Positions 1 to 10,560 of a stretch of 64,000 nt of DNA are shown piece after piece. Position 1 is the first letter of the stretch. Every line of letters starts with the position of its first letter. The DNA comes from Brassica napus (lineage: Eukaryota > Streptophyta > Magnoliopsida > Brassicales > Brassicaceae). Location of the stretch: contig NC_063452.1 of NCBI RefSeq assembly GCF_020379485.1, forward strand, positions 37,772,650 to 37,836,649, written 5' to 3'. A program made the position numbers and the translations under genes. The notes beneath the pieces are model-generated. The model saw nothing but the letters and a program-made list of their open reading frames with translations, searched no databases and was not told the DNA's origin.

Positions 1-239
1 TTTTTTCGCATAGCCGAGGCAGTTGGTGTTAAATTAACCATAACATGCTCTACTATGAAGAATAGGAAACTGTTCGAGAGACATAACCTTCCCAACTTCC
101 CGAATACTTTCAACGATGTTTTTTAGACGGAACATTGGTGTCGTATCCACGGACCCGAAGACTGAGTTACGGAAACTTTAGACGAAGATACATGGTTATG
201 GGATGGGATCGGGTTCGGAATGGTCCACGGAGAATTGGC
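1..239. other. Unassigned leading sequence, probably retrotransposon UTR or LTR
   Basis: No convincing reading frame is present. The sequence runs straight into the GC-rich tandem array and shows no similarity to the LTRs that begin near 722. Its texture resembles the non-coding ends of Brassicaceae Gypsy elements, but I could not identify boundaries or a target duplication. Confidence 0.3.
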
Positions 240-261
240 CGCGCTCGCCGCGCGATCCGAT

Positions 262-620
262 CCGCGGCACGATCGAGCGAGCCGACTGGCAACACGGCCG
301 TGCTCGCCGGGCGAGCTGGCTCGTGTCACGGCCGAGCTCGCCGGTGAGTCGACCGGCAACGCGGCCGTGCTCGCCGGGCGAGCTGGCCCGTGTCATGGCC
401 GAGCTCGCCGGTGAGTCGACCGGCAACGCGGCCGTGCTCGCTGGGCGAGCTGGCCCGTGTCACGGCCGAGCTCGCCGGTGACTCGACCGGCAACGCGGCC
501 GTGCTCGCCGGGCGATCTGGCCCGTGTCACGGCCGAGCTAGCCGGCGACTCGACCGGCAACGCGGCCGTGCTCGCCGGGCGAGCTGGCCCGTGTCGCGGT
601 CGAGCTCGCCGGGCAATCCG
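262..620. repeat. GC-rich 67-bp tandem repeat, about five copies
   Basis: The hexamer CGGCCG that opens each unit lies at 295, 362, 429, 496 and 563, exactly 67 bp apart. Units differ by only a few substitutions. Because 67 is one more than a multiple of three, each copy shifts the reading frame, so several overlapping open frames of similar Ala/Arg/Gly-rich composition cross the array on both strands. These are artefacts of the repeat and not genes. The GC content is far above the rest of the window and CpG sites are dense. Confidence 0.9.
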
Positions 621-721
621 TTTCGGCTGTTTGTTTTCTCAGCTTTTGAAGTTTTGACCGAGATTAGGTTTTTCTAAGGACTTTCAGACATCGATTCCGT
701 CGTGACCGATTTTGACCTCAA

Positions 722-2098
722 CAATTACCCTAAGGAGTGATTTATACTCTCTCAAATAAGAGGTCAAGTTGTAGTACTTAGGGATCGAATTTACAGGGAG
801 TTAGGGAACCAATTAGATCAAATAGTTATATGATTAAGCAAGGCTACTAGTTTATAAGGCAGTAAAAAAATATAGCAAAACAGTAAATAAAGCAGTAAAT
901 AGATGGAAGGATGGTTTTCTATAGAGGCTAATTGTTGCTTGCAAGATATTATAGAACTCAACTAGGAGTACATATCTAACAACTTCTGTTGCATAGACAG
1001 TCTATTATCCAGATCTTGGATCTCAACTCTCGTTTATTGATCACAAGAAAGTGTCGATCGATTATTCTATAGGAATATCGATCGATACACCTTTCACAAT
1101 ATCTATCGATTAATCTATTGGATCATCGATCAATATTGCTTCTAGCAATCCTTACGATCGGGTTGAATATGTGTACACTAGGGTTCCTAAATCAACTCTC
1201 GTATGTTACTAGCAATCCTAGCTCAATAGAATTCAGTTCAGAGAAAAGACCAAGCGTTCGCAATTATGCCTAATGATTCTAAGATCAGGGTTCTAGTTCA
1301 TGACTCTAGAACACAAGCAGTAAGAAAAATCCTATGATGAATATCACAACTTAGCAGTTCTATATTTTGGGCTAATCCTTCATAATCTATCTGAACCCTA
1401 AACCTAACAGGTGGATCTATTAAGACATGAAGTTTGTCACAGAAATCATAGATGAATAGATGAAAAGAATAAATAATATAAAACCAAAACCAATGGAGTT
1501 CCAAGAGGACTCGTATGGAGCTCCTCCCTTCTCTCCTAACTAAGAGAAACAATAAAATAAAACTTAGATAACGTGTACCCGTCAACAATGGCTTAGAAAT
1601 AACATAAATAGGGTTTTAGGTCGTCCAGGGGCATTCTGATAATTTGTGGTTACTTTTGGGCTTCAGTCGGTCATAAAATATGCTCAGCCCATATTCTGGC
1701 ATCACTGTCGACCGACAGCAATGCTGTAACGTCGATCAACAGTCCTTCAACTCCTCGGCAGCTTCCTCTCGCGAGGCAGACTGACCACTCTTTAGTAAAG
1801 GGCCTAACTTCCGCTATGGGATGCTGATTGACCTCAAACCGGTGGCATTGGAAAGCTAACTCAAATCTCTATCTCGTGTCAAAAGATTGGCTCAATCTAA
1901 TGGTGGAAAGGTCTCCATCCACAGCTAAATATCTGACGCGCCTGTGCAGTTTTGCACGTCAAAAGGCTCCAAAATCACCATATTTCTCTAGAACGTACCT
2001 GAACCTGTAAATACTCTAAATAGACTCTATATAGTAGTAAATATACATTAAACACTTATAGACTATGGCTAAAAGTGGGTAAAATCCATGGTTTATCA
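722..2098 (-). repeat. Element A 3' LTR (first bases lost)
   Basis: It matches 6,627-8,099 almost throughout, from the AATTACCCTAAGGAG block near 723 to the terminal TTTATCA at 2,098. It lacks the first dozen bases of the LTR and roughly 90 bp present in the other copy near 6,820-6,910. Several TCGATCGA-type palindromes lie at 1,050-1,130. Confidence 0.85.
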
Positions 2099-2112
2099 TC
2101 TCCCCCAGACTT
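2099..2112 (-). other. Polypurine tract of element A
   Basis: On the minus strand this reads AAGTCTGGGGGAGA directly before the 3' LTR. The same motif sits next to LTR ends at 15,812, 19,222 and 22,636. It is the expected primer for plus-strand DNA synthesis. Confidence 0.8.
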
Positions 2113-2712
2113 ACCCTTTTGCTTGTTTTCACGCAAAACAAACGGGCAGTCTCTCTGAAAGAGGTTTGAAAACAGCAGGGACTCACGTGATTTAAAACTT
2201 AGAATCATCACCTCTGTAATATTGAAATCCACATCTAAGAAGTCCTAATCACAAAAGCACATTATACCGTATCCTAGCTTAGCAACCAAATTCACCTAGC
2301 CAGCAACTTAGCAAATCTTGTCTGACATTCCCCTCTACCAACCTCATTTTTTAACATAAATAAAAGTGCAGGCTTTACCTTGGGAGTATCGTTCACAAGA
2401 TGCAAGGATTTTCAAACAAGTATCTGGATTTGTAGGTAAAAGTTTGTTCATCTCTTTTCTCTCTTTAGTCAAAGTTTGTTTTTATTGCAAGATCATTGAC
2501 CAAGATTGGACAAGCTTCCATCAATCAAGCCTTAATGGTGGTTGCCACTAAGTCCTATTCACTTCCTTTTGACCTATATCCAAGAATTCATGTGAATCGA
2601 ACCTTGATGATTGCCGCCACCAAGTCCCGTTCGAATTCTTTTTGATGGAATCATTATGAATCAAGCCTTAATGGTTGTAGCCAGCAAGTCCTGTTCGGAT
2701 TCCACCTAACTA

Positions 2713-2714
<2 letters not shown>

Positions 2715-2764
<50 letters not shown>

Positions 2765-2823
2765 ATTTTTTTCTTTTTCTTTTTTCTTTTTTTTTTCTTT
2801 TTCGTTTTTTTTTTTTTTTTTTT
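2715..2823. repeat. (AC/AT)n microsatellite followed by T-rich tract
   Basis: A short AC run grades into about 20 AT dinucleotides (to about 2,761) and then into a 60-bp T/C-rich tract. It lies in the untranslated part of element A. At the matching place in the other large element there is only a poly-T run (for example 16,478-16,494). Confidence 0.9.
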
Positions 2824-3899
2824 GAAACAAATATCTTTACCTACAAATCTAGGGTCGAAATAGAGAGAGAAAATGTGATAAATCTACACAATTCTTTACC
2901 TTCCAGACTTGTTTGAAGAATCCGATTTCATGTATACCAAGCCCCAAGACAAGCAGTTGTGTAATGTTTAGTGTTGGAGGCCAGTTTTGGTTCCTTCAAA
3001 CAATCTCATCAAGTGTATATAGTTGACAGGTTGATCCACTTTAGTATCTTTAGTACTATCTGCAATCAGTAAGTCTAGAATGGTGCGGTGCTAAAGAGTG
3101 GTTAGATAAAAAGCAAAAATCTAATAAGTTCATTATCCCCTTCTTGACTCAATAAAACTCTTTTGAAAACATTTTGATAAGACCCATGAACACACTAATA
3201 TCAGTAAACATCCCCCCAGACTTAAACTACACTGTCCCTAGTGTAAATTCAGTCTGAATTATGTGAATAACTAAAGAATAAAGACTCAATGTAACAAGTT
3301 AGAACGATATACAACACCGGATTAGATGTATATCGACACAATGAAGTGATAATCGATCGTTGTTGATGAAGTATTGTCGATTGATGTCGACATGGTCTCA
3401 TCGGTCTATGGCTAGAGCAATTAATAGACACAAGAAAGAGACAATCGATCGTTGTATCTGAAGTGCTGTCGATCGATATCGAGCTTGTCTCATCGGTCGA
3501 TGTGCTGAGGAATCGTCTACTCGGATCTCATCCTGTTTTTTTTTTCTAAATGGGTAACTAAAACACAATATTAGTAGAACCTCCCCCAGACTTAAATAAC
3601 ACTTTCCCAGTGTTATACAGTCTAAGATTGGTAGGGAAATAAACCATAAGGACAATATTTAACAAGGTGAAACGTTATACCTGAGCGCTGATGGTGAGCG
3701 TTGATCGACACAGTTAAGTGGCGATCGATCGATACTCGTGATGCTCTGTCGACCGACAATGGCATGTTGTCGTCGATCGCTGCTGATATATCAACTCTTC
3801 TTCCTTGGATCTTTTTCCTTTTTACCTATCATAAACAAAACACTAAAAGTCAATAAAAGATAACCAATAAAACATAAAAAAAAAATTTCGATAAACAGT

Positions 3900-4062
3900 G
3901 TTCTGCTACAGTGACGCTGCTACAGTAACTCTCGATTTTCTGCTACAGTGTCGATCGATTTTCTGCTACAGTGTCGATCGATTTGTTTGCTACGCTGTCG
4001 ATCGATTTCCTTGCTACAGTGTCGATCAATGCTACAGTTCATCTACTACAGTGTGGTTGCTA
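3900..4062. repeat. Degenerate tandem repeat of CTGCTACAGTGTCGATCGAT
   Basis: About six to seven imperfect units of roughly 20-25 bp, each a CTACAGT-type block plus a TCGATCGA-type palindrome, occur in the element A 3' region. The units decay towards the right-hand end, where the palindrome is lost and only the TGCTACAGT half remains. Confidence 0.7.
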
Positions 4063-4229
4063 CAGTATCATCGTTACTGTTCATCTTTTTTTTTTTTGAC
4101 ATGCAATAAATAAAAACTTTAATCAGTAACAATCTAAACTAAACTGAAAGAAACTACCTAATAGTGGGTTGCCTCCTACTCAGCGCTTTGTTATAGTCAT
4201 TTAGCTTGACTTTCCAGATCTGATTTAGT

Positions 4230-6484
4230 CCGGATGAGAATGAGAACATGCTCCAAAACAAGTATCAATGTCTGGTCTTTGAAGCTTTATCATTCTTATG
4301 TGAAAGCCTCTTCCATAGACTCTTCTCTGTTGTCTATCATCTCAGCAATAAGTAGTGCTCTTAGCTTTGCAAAAGGCTTTGAGAAGCATTTGCTGCGCAT
4401 TTTGGATTTCCTGACACCATCTGTGAAGCGAGGAATCAATGATAACTGAGAATCACCCATGATTCTTTTTCTCTTCTTTCAATTCCTCCTCTTCTTTTCC
4501 CCAGACTTGTCTGATCGAGTGGTGGTATCTCCATCCCTAAGATTTCCACACACATCGAATTCCTTCTGCTCTGATACGCGTCCAGTGTCGGTCGATGGTG
4601 AAGTGGTAATGTCGATCGATGCCGGTTTGTTGGTGTCGTTCGATGGTATCTGGTCGGTGTCGATCGATGTTGCTTCCGCTGGGCCCTTATCGACTTCATC
4701 TCTAAATCGCAACCCTCTATGAGAAGCTTCTACGTGCGGATGATCATCCAAAACCACAATGTAAGAACTGAACTGCATACTTCTATCAAGTGGAATAGAA
4801 GTTTCAGCTTCAAATACAGCTCATGGAACCACAATCTTCACAGGATCATGTATCCTCTTCACTTTTTTGTGAAACCCAGCAGCTTCTTCTGTCCAGATAG
4901 GTGGTCTCTGATGTTTAGGGACAACAAAGTGTGAGGCCATAGACATGTACATCCTTTCCTCAACTTGTTCCAGCTCGACTATGTATCCTGGCAGTTCTTC
5001 CAATGATGGGTGTTGATCGACGATCGCGAGTGGGTGTCGATCGATGATGGAGTGTGGGTGTAGATCGATGTTATCTGATGAGTGTCGATCGATGATATAA
5101 GGTGGGCGTTGATCGATGACGTGAGGTGGGTGTCGATCAATCTCATCAGGTTGGTGTCGATCGATGATAGCCTTTGAAGTTTCCAGATCTCCTCTTGAAG
5201 TATGCTGATCGTCATCAAGCTTCTTTTCTGAATTCTGATCCATATCTTCAAGTCATTCCTCCGGCTCTAAGAAGTCTTCCATAGTGACTTTTTTACTCGA
5301 ATACAAGTCTTCAAGCTTTTCTCCATCCTCCAACTCCAAGAACTCTTCTAGCTTAAAGAAATCTTCAATGGTGATCTCTTTTTCTACATCTAGGGAAGGA
5401 GAACAACTTGATACATCAGTGCTCTTATTGGTCGAGTCTGCAATGTCCTGAGGACAACTCGATATTTCAGGGATTTCGAGTGGTATCGATCGATGACAAA
5501 AGTCTGTGTCGATCGTTTCTGAAGTGCCGATGTCGATCGATTCGGAGGTACTGATGTCGATCGACATTGATGTATTGGTGTTGATCGATGTCGCAGGCGT
5601 TGTATCGATCAATGTTGAGGTCGGATCACTAGTCTCAGCTTCGGTTGCTCTTCTTGGCAGCTGTATTGGAATCATATACTCCTCATCTAACGATGCCAAG
5701 AACCTGTTCCATTTATCATTTTTCTCCTTTTCTCGAGTTGCTTCAGCATCATCAAGAAATTTGTAAAGGGAGGCTCTTTCAATGTCATCCCAGCTGGTTA
5801 GAGATCATGGTTGCAGTTGACTGAACCATCTAAATGCATCTCCAGAGATAGAATAGGGGAAGATCTTGCAGAGCATGTGGTATTCAGACACTTCATTCTG
5901 CTCACTCCTTGACACGAGATCCTCAAGCTCTTCCATGTGGTTTCTAGGATCTTGGTGAGGAAGACCCTGGAAGGGGTCTTGACCTACCCAATCATACCAC
6001 TCTCGGCTCAAGTCAAAGTCATTCATCTCAGCAACAGCAATCACATCAGGGATCAGAGCACTCTGAGCATTAATCAACTGTCCAGCGTTGTTGCGAGTAC
6101 GACCTTCTTCATCTCTTACCATCCCATTCTCATCGACCTTAAGTATGAGCACTTCGACCTTCTCTGTCTCCCCGCAAGTGGTGTCGTTTTTCACCGGATG
6201 AACAGAGTTGGATGAACAGTGTTTGGATGAACAGTGTTTGGGTGAACAATGCCCAGATGAACAGTGCCTCGATGAACAGTACCGGAATGAACAGAGCTGG
6301 AGTGAACAGTGCCATGGTGAACAGTGTTGTCCGACACAAGCTGAATAGTGTCGTTCGATGATTGGTTCACGCTGTCGATCGATGCTGCTTGGAGGGTGTC
6401 GATCGATTCTTCCCTCATAGACTTACGGATCGTGCGTGAATCAGCAGGCACCTTCTTTGAAGAACCTAGAAATCCTCTCTTCAT
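4230..6484 (-). pseudogene. Degenerate Athila-like gag of element A
   Basis: The frame starts at 6,484 (MKRGFLGSSKK) and reads leftwards. A Ser-Ile-Asp-rich and Val-His-rich N-terminus is followed by a retrotransposon gag core at about 5,805-6,194, recognisable from the pattern HxExLEDL...Y.L.KIFPYSISGDAFRWF. It is then followed by long low-complexity SID/IDRH repeats and acidic segments to about 4,240. The reading frame changes inside the VH repeat near 6,190. A TGA interrupts the gag core at 5,805-5,807, and further stops and frame changes follow near 5,243 and 4,780. No zinc knuckle or protease signature was found. What is known of the family is that gag forms the particle; this copy cannot make a full protein. 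Confidence 0.7.
6199..6330 (-). repeat. 15-bp in-frame repeat in gag, about nine copies
   Basis: Units of the type GATGAACAGTGTTTG repeat every 15 bp. On the minus strand they encode five-residue units of the form T-V-H-x-x. The repeat keeps the frame internally, but the flanking gag frames on its two sides do not agree, so an indel lies in or beside it. Confidence 0.8.
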
Positions 6485-6605
6485 TGTTGTTTCGGGTACT
6501 AAGATGTATGTACCTGAAACAGAAGAAAAATTTTATCAGTTTCTTAAAACAATAGTAAAACCTAGACTAAATCTAACTACACAAGATCTAATGGCGATCA
6601 AAGCT

Positions 6606-6622
6606 CCCCGGCAACGGCGCCA
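6606..6622 (-). other. Primer-binding site, tRNA-Asp type (element A)
   Basis: On the plus strand the 17 bases CCCCGGCAACGGCGCCA equal the 3' end of plant tRNA-Asp including CCA, so the minus strand is complementary to that tRNA. Four bases (AATT) separate it from the LTR end at 6,627. A tRNA-Asp primer site is typical of Athila elements. Confidence 0.9.
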
Positions 6623-6626
6623 AATT

Positions 6627-8099
6627 TGATATCACTCAAATTACCCTAAGGAGTGATTTATACTCTCTCAAATAAGAGGTCGAGTTGTAGTACTTAGGGA
6701 TCGAATTCACAGAGAGCTAGGGAACCAATTAGATCTAATAGTTATATTATTAAGCTAGGCTAACAGTTTATAAGGAAGTAAACAAATATAGCAAAACAGT
6801 AAATAAAGCAGTAAACAAGTTGAACAAGACAATTGTTTTGCTTGGCAGAGAGTTGTTTGATGAAAGAATGGTTTGCTAGATCTAGGGTTTATATTCAGGT
6901 AATCAGGATTATAATGATATAGAGGCTAATTGTTGCTTGCAAGATATTATAGAACTCAACTGGGAGTACAAATCTACCAACTTCCGTTGTATAGACAGTC
7001 TATTAGCCAGATCTTGGATCTCAACTCTCGTTTATTGATCACAAGAAAGTGTCGATCGATTATTCTATTGGAATATCGATCGATACACCTTTCACAATAT
7101 CGATCGATTAATCTATTGGATCATCGATCGATATTGCTTCTAGCAAGCTTTACGATTGGGTTGAATATGTGTTCACTAGGGTTCCTAAATCAACTCTCGT
7201 ATGTTTCTAGCAATCCTAGCTCAATAGAATTCAGTTCAGAGAAAAGACCAAGCGTTTGCAATTGTGCCTAATGATTCTAAGATCAGGGTTCTAGTTCATG
7301 ACTCTAGAACACAAGCAGTAAGAACAATCCTATGATGAATATCACAACTTAGCAATTCTATATTTTGGGCTAATCCTTCATAACCTATCTGAACCCTAAA
7401 CCTAACAGGTGGATATATTCAGACATGAAGTTTGTCACAAAAATCATAGATGAATAGATGAAAAGCATAAATAATATAAAACCAAAACCAATGGAGGTCC
7501 ATGAGGACTCTGATGGAGTTCTTCCCATCTCTCCTAACTAAGAGAAACAACAGAATAAAACTTAGATAGCGTGTAGCCGTCAACAATGGCTTAGAAATAA
7601 CATAAATAGGATTTTAGGTCGTCCAAGGGCATTCTGGTAATTTGTGGTTACTTCTAGGCTTCAGTCAGTCATAAAATATGCTCAGCCCATATTCTGGCAT
7701 CACTGTCGATCGACACCAATGCTGTAACTTCGATCGACAGTCCTTCATCTCCTCGACAGCTTCCTCTAGCGAGGCAGACAGACCACTCTTCAGTAAAACT
7801 GACATAACGTCCGCTACAGGATGCTGATTGACCTGAAACCGGTGGCATTGGACAGCTAACTCAAAGTTCTATCCCGTGTCATTAGATGGGCTCAATCTAA
7901 CGGTGGAAAGGTCTCCATCCATAGCTAAACATCTGACGCGCATGTGCAGTTCTACACCTCAAAAGGCTCCAAAATCACCATATTTTTCCAGAACGTATCT
8001 GAACCTGTAAATACACTAAACAGACTCTATATAGTAGTAAATATACATTAAAACACTTATCGACCATGGCAAAAAGTGGGTAAAATCCATGGTCGATCA
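6627..8099 (-). repeat. Element A 5' LTR
   Basis: The LTR is 1,473 bp, opening TGATATCACTC and closing TCGATCA on the plus strand, so the TG...CA ends are intact. It contains at least six TCGATCGA-type palindromes (7,050-7,130 and 7,700-7,740). Its right end is joined directly to a gag fragment rather than to a host flank. Confidence 0.9.
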
Positions 8100-8489
8100 G
8101 TATGAATCAGTTGTCCAGCACTGTTGCGAGCGCGACCCTCTTCATCTCGTAGAACTTCATTCTTGTCAAGACTCAGTATGAGTACCTCGATCGATGGTGT
8201 TGTGTTTCTGTCGATCGATTTCTGGTTCACTTTGTCGATCACTGTTGATTGGAGGATGTCGATCGATACTTCCCTCGTAGACTTACGGATCGTGCGTAAA
8301 CCAGAAGGCTCCTTCTTTGAAGGACCCAGAAATCCTCTCTTCATTGTTGTTCATGGTACTAAGATGTATGTACCTGAAACAGAAGAAATTTTTTTTTATC
8401 AGTTTTTTCGAATCAACAAAAAACCTAAACTAAATCTAACTAAACAAGATCTAATTGCGATCAAGACTCCCCGGCAACGGGGCCAAATT
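8100..8489 (-). pseudogene. Truncated gag leader between two LTRs, with mutated primer site
   Basis: The minus-strand frame 8,344 to 8,100 begins MKRGFLGPSKKEPS and matches the start of the element A gag. It then breaks off where LTR 6,627-8,099 begins. The primer site at 8,469-8,485 has one change from the tRNA-Asp match (GGGGCCA instead of GGCGCCA). Everything between this point of gag and the polypurine tract is missing, as expected from a deletion or recombination between two elements of one family. Confidence 0.75.
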
Positions 8490-10001
8490 TGATATCACTC
8501 AAATTACCCTAAGGAGTGAATTACTCTCTCAAATAAGAGGTTCTGTTGTAGTACTTAGGGATCGAATCTACAGAGAGCTAAGGCACACAAAAGATCTAAT
8601 AGGTATATAATTAAGCTAGGCTAACAGGTTATTAAGCATTAATTATAGCAATGCAGGTTGAACAAAGTAGTTGGTCTGTAAACAATAGTGAGGTTGTTTG
8701 ATGGAAGGATGGTTACTAGACTTAGGGTTTCATTCAGGTTATTAGAACTCTAATCTATATATGCTAAGGATTGATTCTAGAACTCAATATCTAATGCAAA
8801 AGACAACCAGCTCTCACTGTGAGTCTAATCTATTGATTATGTTCAGTGTTTCAGCACTCGCATGCCAACACCTATCGAGCGTCGATCGATGCTATGGTAT
8901 GAGCGTCGATCGATGCTACGGTATGAGCGTCGATCGATGCTACGGTATGAGCGTCGATCGATGCTATAGTATGAGCGTCGATCAATACTATGGTATAAGC
9001 GTCGATCGACACTGCCTTAGGCAAGCGTTATCGATCTGGTCGATTATGTTCAACTAGATTCGTAGACCAACGCTAGTATGCGCCTAGGTATCTAATCCAG
9101 CAGGACTCGGGTTCCGTTAATTGATTGCACTCTTGTGTCTCTCAATTATCCTATGATTCTAGGTTCAGGCAATTAGTCACACTCTCGAGATTTTCCAACT
9201 ACTCTAGATCCTAGTATGACAAGCTACCCTGGTGTAGAGATCTATAGATATCCTAACAATCATATAATTCAGAAGTTCATTCAAAACCCTAGAAAACCTA
9301 GATCTAGCAGGTGGATCTACTCAGACATGATAGTTGTCACAGAAATCATAGATGAATAGAAGAAATTGCAATAGATATTAAAACCAAAACCAATGGAGTT
9401 CCAGGAGGACTCTGAAGGAGTTCCTCCCTTCTCTCCTAACTAAGAGAAACAATGAATAGAAAGCTTAGATAGCATAGCCGTCAACAATGGCTTAGAAATA
9501 CATTAATAGGGGTTTAAGTCGTCCAAGGGTATTCTGGTAATTTTTGGTTGCTTATGGGATTCAGTCGGTCATAAAATATGCTCGGGCCATATTCTGGCGT
9601 CATCGTCGATCGACACCAAGGGTGCACTGTCGATCGACAGCCCTTCATCTCCTCGACAGCGTCCTCTCGCGAGGCAGACTGGCCACATTTCAGTAAAACG
9701 GGTATAACGTTTGCTACAGAATGTTGATTGACCTTAAACCGACGACATAGGAAATCTAACTCAAACATCAATCTTCTGTAAAAAGATGGGCTCAATCTAA
9801 CCGTGGGAAGTTCTCCATCCATAGCTAAACATCTAACGCGTATATGAAGCTCTGCACTCAAAAGGCTCCAAAAGACACCAAAATTACCACTTTCCTCCAA
9901 ATCATCCCTAAACCTGTAAACACTCTAAATAGAATCTATATCGTAGTAATTAGTTGTTCAAACACTTATGGCTAAAAGTGGGTAAAATTCATGGCTTATC
10001 A
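8490..10001 (-). repeat. Third LTR of the array (5' LTR of the truncated copy)
   Basis: The LTR is 1,512 bp, with ends TGATATCACTC and GCTTATCA. It is clearly more diverged from the other two than they are from each other. It carries its own 24-bp tandem array (8,879-9,015). It is followed without host DNA by another LTR fragment. Confidence 0.85.
8879..9015. repeat. 24-bp tandem repeat containing TCGATCGA, about five and a half copies
   Basis: Copies of GCGTCGATCGATGCTATGGT-type units start at 8,881, 8,905, 8,929 and so on, exactly 24 bp apart. The last two units are eroded. Translation of the plus strand gives an eight-residue periodicity, but the sequence sits inside an LTR and I do not regard it as coding. 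Confidence 0.9.
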
Positions 10002-10560
10002 CCATACCTAAAACTAATAATGGAATAAAGTGTAGAAAGCGTAGCCGTCAACAACGGCTTAGAAAACTATATAAATTAGGCATAAAGTTGGCCAGTAGCA
10101 TTCTGGTAATTTATGGTGACTTCTAGGCCCAAGTCGGTCTTGATATAACCTCAGCCCGTCTTCTGGAATCAGTGTCGAGTGACACCAGGGTATCAGTGTC
10201 AGTCGACACTCCTTCACATCTTCGACAACATTCTATCGCGAAACAGAAATACTACTACTCTTTAGTAAAACGGGCATAACTTTAAATATAACCGTCAGAT
10301 GGACCTCAACCGGTTGCATTGTAAAGCTAACTAAAACATTTATCTTGTGTCCACAAATGAGATATCGCCGTGGGAAGGCTTCCATCCATAGCTTATGACG
10401 CGTCTATACAGTTTTGCACCTCAAATAACTCCAAAATCACTAAAGTTCTTCAAACCGTACTTGAACCTGGCAAAACTCTATAAGAGACTTCAAAACATAT
10501 AATAGACTCTAAATAGGACATATACCGTTGTCTAAAAATGGTAAAATTCATGGTATATCA
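10002..10560 (-). repeat. Old LTR fragment (3' two-fifths)
   Basis: The sequence matches the right-hand part of the neighbouring LTRs from the GTGTAGCCGTCAACAATGGC-like block (here about 10,040) to the terminal ATGGTATATCA at 10,560. It is much more diverged and carries GAGTGACACC-type remnants in place of intact palindromes. Its missing left part suggests that the 8,490-10,001 LTR or its element landed in, or recombined with, it. Confidence 0.75.

Larger units (their letters stand above)
2113..4229 (-). other. Element A 3' untranslated region
   Basis: This stretch is non-coding and rich in TCGATCGA motifs. It contains partly repeated CCCCCAGACTTAAA blocks near 3,215 and 3,585, each followed by the same kind of sequence. 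Short open frames here are interrupted and have no family resemblance. It parallels the 15,830-17,200 region of the second large element, with which it shares many sentences of sequence. Confidence 0.6.
722..8099 (-). mobile_element. Element A: gag-only Athila-like LTR retrotransposon
   Basis: On the minus strand the order is 5' LTR (6,627-8,099), a primer site complementary to the 3' end of tRNA-Asp (6,606-6,622), a degenerate gag-like frame, a purine tract (2,099-2,112) and the 3' LTR (722-2,098). The tRNA-Asp primer site and the gag type fit Athila-like Ty3/Gypsy elements. No protease, reverse transcriptase, RNase H or integrase region is recognisable in the 4.5-kb interior, so the element is non-autonomous. 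The first bases of the left LTR (the TGATATCACTC end) are missing, and no target duplication could be matched. Confidence 0.8.

Noticed and set aside
262..620. CRISPR-like or other bacterial repeat array
   Set aside because: Units are directly contiguous without spacers, and the whole window is plant nuclear DNA.
135..677. Several overlapping Ala/Arg-rich open frames on both strands
   Set aside because: They are produced by the 67-bp GC-rich repeat, shift frame with each unit and look alike in all frames; there is no family similarity.
6606..6622. Sequence identical to the end of a tRNA-Asp gene (also at 8,469 and 27,479)
   Set aside because: Only the last 17 bases including CCA match, at a fixed distance from LTR ends, so these are primer-binding sites and not tRNA genes.
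8761..9057. Open frame with an eight-residue repeat (RCYGMSVD)
   Set aside because: It lies within an LTR and is created by a 24-bp tandem repeat; the neighbouring LTRs lack it.
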